DNA from: Deltaproteobacteria bacterium
GTDB lineage: Bacteria; Myxococcota_A; UBA9042; PHBI01
Length of the DNA stretch: 64,000 bases
Assembly: GCA_020632715.1 (NCBI GenBank)
Contig: JACKFA010000004.1
Coordinates: 186,001 to 250,000, forward strand
Direction of reading: 5' to 3'
Shown: positions 60,940 through 64,000 of the stretch, one piece after another
How positions within the stretch are numbered: position 1 is the first letter of the stretch
Layout of the letters: each line of letters opens with the position of its first letter
Notes under the pieces: model-generated
What the model saw: the letters and a program-made list of their open reading frames with translations, nothing else
Databases searched by the model: none
Told to the model about the DNA's origin: nothing
Made by a program: the position numbers and the translations under genes

Positions 60940-63381
60940 TCAGGGCGTCGCGCGCGGCTCGAACGCGACGTAGTCGAGGTCGAAGCGCCCGACGTCGTGG
61001 AAGAACACGCGCCCCTCGACCTCGCCGTCGCCCCGCCGCACCTCGAACGGGATCCGCACCTCGCGCCACGCGTCGCCGTCGCCCGCGAGCTCGCCCGCCG
61101 TGAGGTCGCGCTTGCCGCGCACGTCGCTCCCGTGCCGGAACGCCACGTCGACCGTCGCGACGAGCTGCCCGGGCGGCACCGCCAGGAGCCCCGCCTCGCG
61201 CCAGCGCACCCGGAAGACCGCGTCGTAGGCGCCCGGCGACAGCCTCGTGTAGGGGCCGTACTGCAGGAAGTCGGGCCCGCGCCGATCGTCGGGGCCCACC
61301 GAGCGAAACGCGCCGTTCGAGGCGTCGTCCCCCGTGTCCACGCGGTCGAGGAACGCCGTCTGCTCCGTGAGCTCCGCCTCGAAGCGCGGCGCGTCGAGGA
61401 GCGCCCGGATCCGCGCCCGCACCGCCGCCGCGTCCGCCTCCGGGTGCCGCGAGAGCAGGAAGAGCCCGTCCCCCTCGCCGTCGAGCCCGAAGCCGCGCGA
61501 CGGGAGCCTCAGGAGCTCGTCCTCCACCTGCGCGAGCGTCCGCGGCCACGGCGGCCGCTGCGTGTCCACGAGCACGTAGTCCGCGTCGTCGAGCCCGTAC
61601 GGGAACATCCGCACGTCGCGCCCCGGCTGGAGGTGCACCGCCTGATACCCCGTCGCGCTCACGCGCGCCCCCTCGGGGATCCGCGCCATCAGCACCTCCG
61701 CCTGCGCCTGATGCGACGTGTACGTCACCGGCTTGTACGTGTTGTGGCTCGCGAGAAAGCTCGTCGGGTGCCAGCCGAGCAGCGCGAGCAGCACGAGCCC
61801 GAGCCCGAACGCCACCCGCCGCGGCCCCGGCGCCCCGAGGAAGCGCGGCCCCTCGCCCCCGAGCAGCCGCCGCGCCCCCTCGACCGCCGCGAGCGGCGCG
61901 AACATGAAGGCGACCGCGCCATAGTAGAACTGGAAGCCGCTCATCGGCCCCGGGTTCGCGAGCAGCATCTCGAGCGTCGGCAGCAAGAGCCAGAGCCCCG
62001 CCCACGAACAGAGCGCGAGCCCGCCGAACGACAGCACGAGCCCGAGCAGGTTCGTGAGCCGCGCCCCCGACATCAGGTGGTCGACCACGTAGAGCGGGTC
62101 GCCCGCGAGCTTCCCGACCATCGCCCCGAGGCTCCCGCCGAGGTGGCTGTAGCGCCCGAGGAAGGCGTAGCCGGTGGTCGCGCCCGTCGTCGAGAAGTAG
62201 CGCGGATCGTAGGGCGGCCGCATCGCGGGGAGCACGACGCCGAGCACCACCGCGGCCTGCGCGAGCCCCACGACCACGACGAGCGCCGCGAGCCGGCGCG
62301 CCCGCAGCGCCACCGCCGCCCAGAGCGCGAGCACCGTGGTGTAGAGGAAGGCGTCCTCCTTCGTGCACCAGAGCAGCACCGCCGACACCCACGTCCAGCG
62401 CACGCTCCGCCGCGACAGCGCGAGCGCGAGCCCGAAGAGCATCGGCGGCTCGAGCATGTCCATGTGGAAGTCGTAGAACGCGGCGGCCTGCACCCACGGC
62501 GAGAGCAGGTAGCCGAGCATGATGACGCCCGCGACCGTGGCGCTGCCTGTGCGATCGCGCGCGAACAGGTAGAGGAACCAGCCCCCGAGCGCCACCGCGA
62601 CCGCCTGCACGGCGAGGAGCGTGACCGGCGACGGGAAGATGGTCATGAGCGGCGTCAGGAGCACGAGCACCGGCGAGAAGTGCTCGCCGAGGAACGACAT
62701 GCCGATGGTAGGCGCGTAGAGGAGCTCGCCGCCCGGGTGGTCGTAGATCTCGTAGAAGAGCCCGAGGTCGATGAGGCTCGACCACTGCGCCTCGTGCCGG
62801 AGCAGCGCCCCGAAGAAGAGGAAGGACCCCGCGAGCACCGCGAGGAGCGCCGCCACCGTGTCGACCGAGACGCCGCGGAGGAAGGGCGGGAGGTGCTTGT
62901 GGAGGTGCCCGTCGCCGACGCCGAGGAGCGGCCACACCCGGTAGGCCGTGAGCCCGACGAGCGCGGCGGCGAGCACCTGCCGGCCGACGAGGTCGTCGTA
63001 GAAGAGCGTCAGCGGCACCGCGAGGAGGGGCGCGAGCGCCCACGCGGCGCGGACCAGGCGGTCGGCGAGCGGCGGCGGGGGCGGCGCGGCCGCGTCGTCG
63101 TCGAGGGCGGCCGTGAGCGGGCGGCGGAGGCCGAGCGCGAGCCAGAGCGTCAGCAGGAGGGCGAGGGTCCAGGGGAGGACCGAGAGCGCGTCCCAGCGGG
63201 CCGCTGGGGCGGAGAGCAGGGTGCGGACGCGCTCGTCGACGAGGTGCGCCGGGAAGTGCTGCATCGACACGAAGGCCGCGAGGCCCCACGCGGCGAGGAG
63301 CATGGCGAGCGCGGCGAGCGCGAGGCGCAGGGGGCGCGGCAGGCCCGCGGCGGCGGGCGCGTCGGGGAGGGCGGCGTCCAA
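60940..63381 (-). CDS. DUF2079 polytopic membrane protein
   Basis: 813 residues with about twelve membrane helices and a soluble C-terminal part. The DUF2079 pattern is present: DLGLFYEIYDHPGGELLY near 206, GEHFSPVLVLLTPLM, FYDFHMDMLEPPMLFGLAL near 305 and CTKEDAFLYTTVLALW. Related to GT-C type glycosyltransferases, but its activity is unknown. The C-terminal 170 residues are a beta-rich extracytoplasmic domain (VATVDVAFRHGSDV). It converges with the VapC remnant at 12 bases. Confidence 0.85.
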   Translation of the reverse strand: MDAALPDAPAAAGLPRPLRLALAALAMLLAAWGLAAFVSMQHFPAHLVDERVRTLLSAPAARWDALSVLPWTLALLLTLWLALGLRRPLTAALDDDAAAPPPPPLADRLVRAAWALAPLLAVPLTLFYDDLVGRQVLAAALVGLTAYRVWPLLGVGDGHLHKHLPPFLRGVSVDTVAALLAVLAGSFLFFGALLRHEAQWSSLIDLGLFYEIYDHPGGELLYAPTIGMSFLGEHFSPVLVLLTPLMTIFPSPVTLLAVQAVAVALGGWFLYLFARDRTGSATVAGVIMLGYLLSPWVQAAAFYDFHMDMLEPPMLFGLALALSRRSVRWTWVSAVLLWCTKEDAFLYTTVLALWAAVALRARRLAALVVVVGLAQAAVVLGVVLPAMRPPYDPRYFSTTGATTGYAFLGRYSHLGGSLGAMVGKLAGDPLYVVDHLMSGARLTNLLGLVLSFGGLALCSWAGLWLLLPTLEMLLANPGPMSGFQFYYGAVAFMFAPLAAVEGARRLLGGEGPRFLGAPGPRRVAFGLGLVLLALLGWHPTSFLASHNTYKPVTYTSHQAQAEVLMARIPEGARVSATGYQAVHLQPGRDVRMFPYGLDDADYVLVDTQRPPWPRTLAQVEDELLRLPSRGFGLDGEGDGLFLLSRHPEADAAAVRARIRALLDAPRFEAELTEQTAFLDRVDTGDDASNGAFRSVGPDDRRGPDFLQYGPYTRLSPGAYDAVFRVRWREAGLLAVPPGQLVATVDVAFRHGSDVRGKRDLTAGELAGDGDAWREVRIPFEVRRGDGEVEGRVFFHDVGRFDLDYVAFEPRATP

Positions 63382-63527
63382 GGCAGGGCGGAGATAGCAG
63401 CCCGGGCGGCCCGTGTCGACGGCGGCGAGCGCGGCGCGGCGCTACCTCGTGGCGGCGCGGCGGGCGCGCTTGACGAAACGCGCGCCATGGGCGATTCCCT
63501 TGGGGCATCCGAGCCAGGAGACGAGCC

Positions 63528-64000
63528 ATGAACGTCGACGCCCTGCCGATCCCGAAGCTGTACTCTCCGGCAGCCATGAACCCCTGGAACATCAAGGGGC
63601 TCAGCAAGTTCTTCGGCATCGCGCTGCTCGCGGTGTGGATCGTGCCGTGGCTCAAGGTCCCGGGCGGCATCGTGTGGCCGTGGACCTACTTCAAGCTCGG
63701 CGCGTTCGAGGCCATCTGGTCGCTCCTCGCGGGCGGCGCGCTCGTCGCCGTCGGCTTCGTGAAGCCGGGGACGCTGAAGCTCGGTCACATGATCGTCGGC
63801 GGGGCGGGCATCGGCTTCCTCGGCATCGTCAGCATCACGACCGGCGTGAACATGCCGCTCGGCTACACGTTCCCGCTCCTCGGGCTCCTGACGGTCAGCA
63901 TCTCGCTCTTCCTGTGGGCGCGGGGCGGCCACACGCAGATCCTGTGGATCGCGACCATCGTCGGCCTCGTGTTCATGCTGCTCGGGCTCCTGATCCCCGT
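63528..64000 (+). CDS. Polytopic membrane protein, runs off the window
   Basis: The reading frame from ATG 63528 stays open to base 64000, giving 157 residues with at least four membrane helices (FFGIALLAVWIVPWL, IWSLLAGGALVAVGFV, MIVGGAGIGFLGIVSI, LLTVSISLFLWA). Ribosome site AGGAG 6 bases upstream. A 14-codon upstream frame (MGDSLGASEP...) ends in an ATGA overlap with this start, so a leader peptide could couple translation. No family is recognised. Confidence 0.75.
   Translation, partial: MNVDALPIPKLYSPAAMNPWNIKGLSKFFGIALLAVWIVPWLKVPGGIVWPWTYFKLGAFEAIWSLLAGGALVAVGFVKPGTLKLGHMIVGGAGIGFLGIVSITTGVNMPLGYTFPLLGLLTVSISLFLWARGGHTQILWIATIVGLVFMLLGLLIP

Noticed and set aside
61334..61579. Short plus-strand frame inside the DUF2079 gene
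   Set aside because: Shadow of the long membrane-protein frame.

Overview
The window is very GC-rich, roughly 70% or more over most of its length. It is dense with outer-membrane or periplasmic lipoproteins carrying cysteine-rich Asp-x-Asp-x-Cys-Thr repeats, MopE-type metal-binding motifs, IPT/TIG domains, a choice-of-anchor-A module and a DUF2330 protein. With the Mla-type lipid transporter this points to a Gram-negative, predatory or soil-type lineage, most likely Myxococcota (formerly Deltaproteobacteria). That assignment is inference from protein families only; there is no rRNA in the window.

Layout. 0-7 kb is a core translation, replication and RNA block: the tail of a Lys/Glu/Pro-repeat protein, serS, then on the minus strand recR, ybaB, dnaX, the SRP RNA, four serine tRNAs (GGA, CGA, GCT, TGA), tRNA-Arg(ACG) and tadA. 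All serine codons are served by tRNAs within 7 kb of serS, and tadA sits beside its substrate tRNA. 7-13.3 kb holds a minus-strand envelope operon (Tat-signal protein, vWA-like membrane protein, frameshifted amidase plus M23 protein) and a cysteine-rich lipoprotein. 13.4-19 kb holds recQ, a TetR-aldehyde dehydrogenase operon and a LysM/M15 peptidoglycan peptidase. 19-31.7 kb is a surface-protein region: a giant IPT lipoprotein coupled to a helical-repeat protein, a small secreted protein, a GNAT acetyltransferase, two convergent cysteine-rich lipoproteins whose facing 3' parts have lower GC, and a TPR protein. 31.7-37.6 kb holds amt with a palindromic operator cluster, a TPR protein, MlaD, an AstE/aspartoacylase-like protein, and a tightly overlapping operon of C2-domain lipoprotein, MlaE and MlaF.

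37.9-42 kb is a compact operon of lipoprotein, class-III aminotransferase, LuxE-like acyl ligase and LuxC-like acyl reductase. This looks like a carboxylate to aldehyde to amine pathway and is the best candidate for new biochemistry here. 42-47.5 kb holds a 1571-residue surface protein and a coupled lipoprotein. 47.5-57.4 kb holds an AMMECR1 protein, map, a small conserved gene, a double-length (four ABC domain) uvrA carrying a frameshift, a lipoprotein and a membrane-anchored coiled-coil protein. 57.4-64 kb holds a palindromic dispersed repeat, a methyltransferase, a glutaredoxin, a DUF2330 protein, sfsA, a VapB antitoxin with a deleted VapC, a DUF2079 membrane protein and the start of another membrane protein.

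Three reading-frame breaks (dnaX, the amidase gene, uvrA) all fit single-base indels in or beside G/C-rich runs, so sequencing or assembly error is a serious possibility for each. Many genes overlap by 4 bases (ATGA/GTGA) or start with GTG/TTG, and starts were chosen with that in mind. No CRISPR array, integrase, transposase or phage gene was seen.
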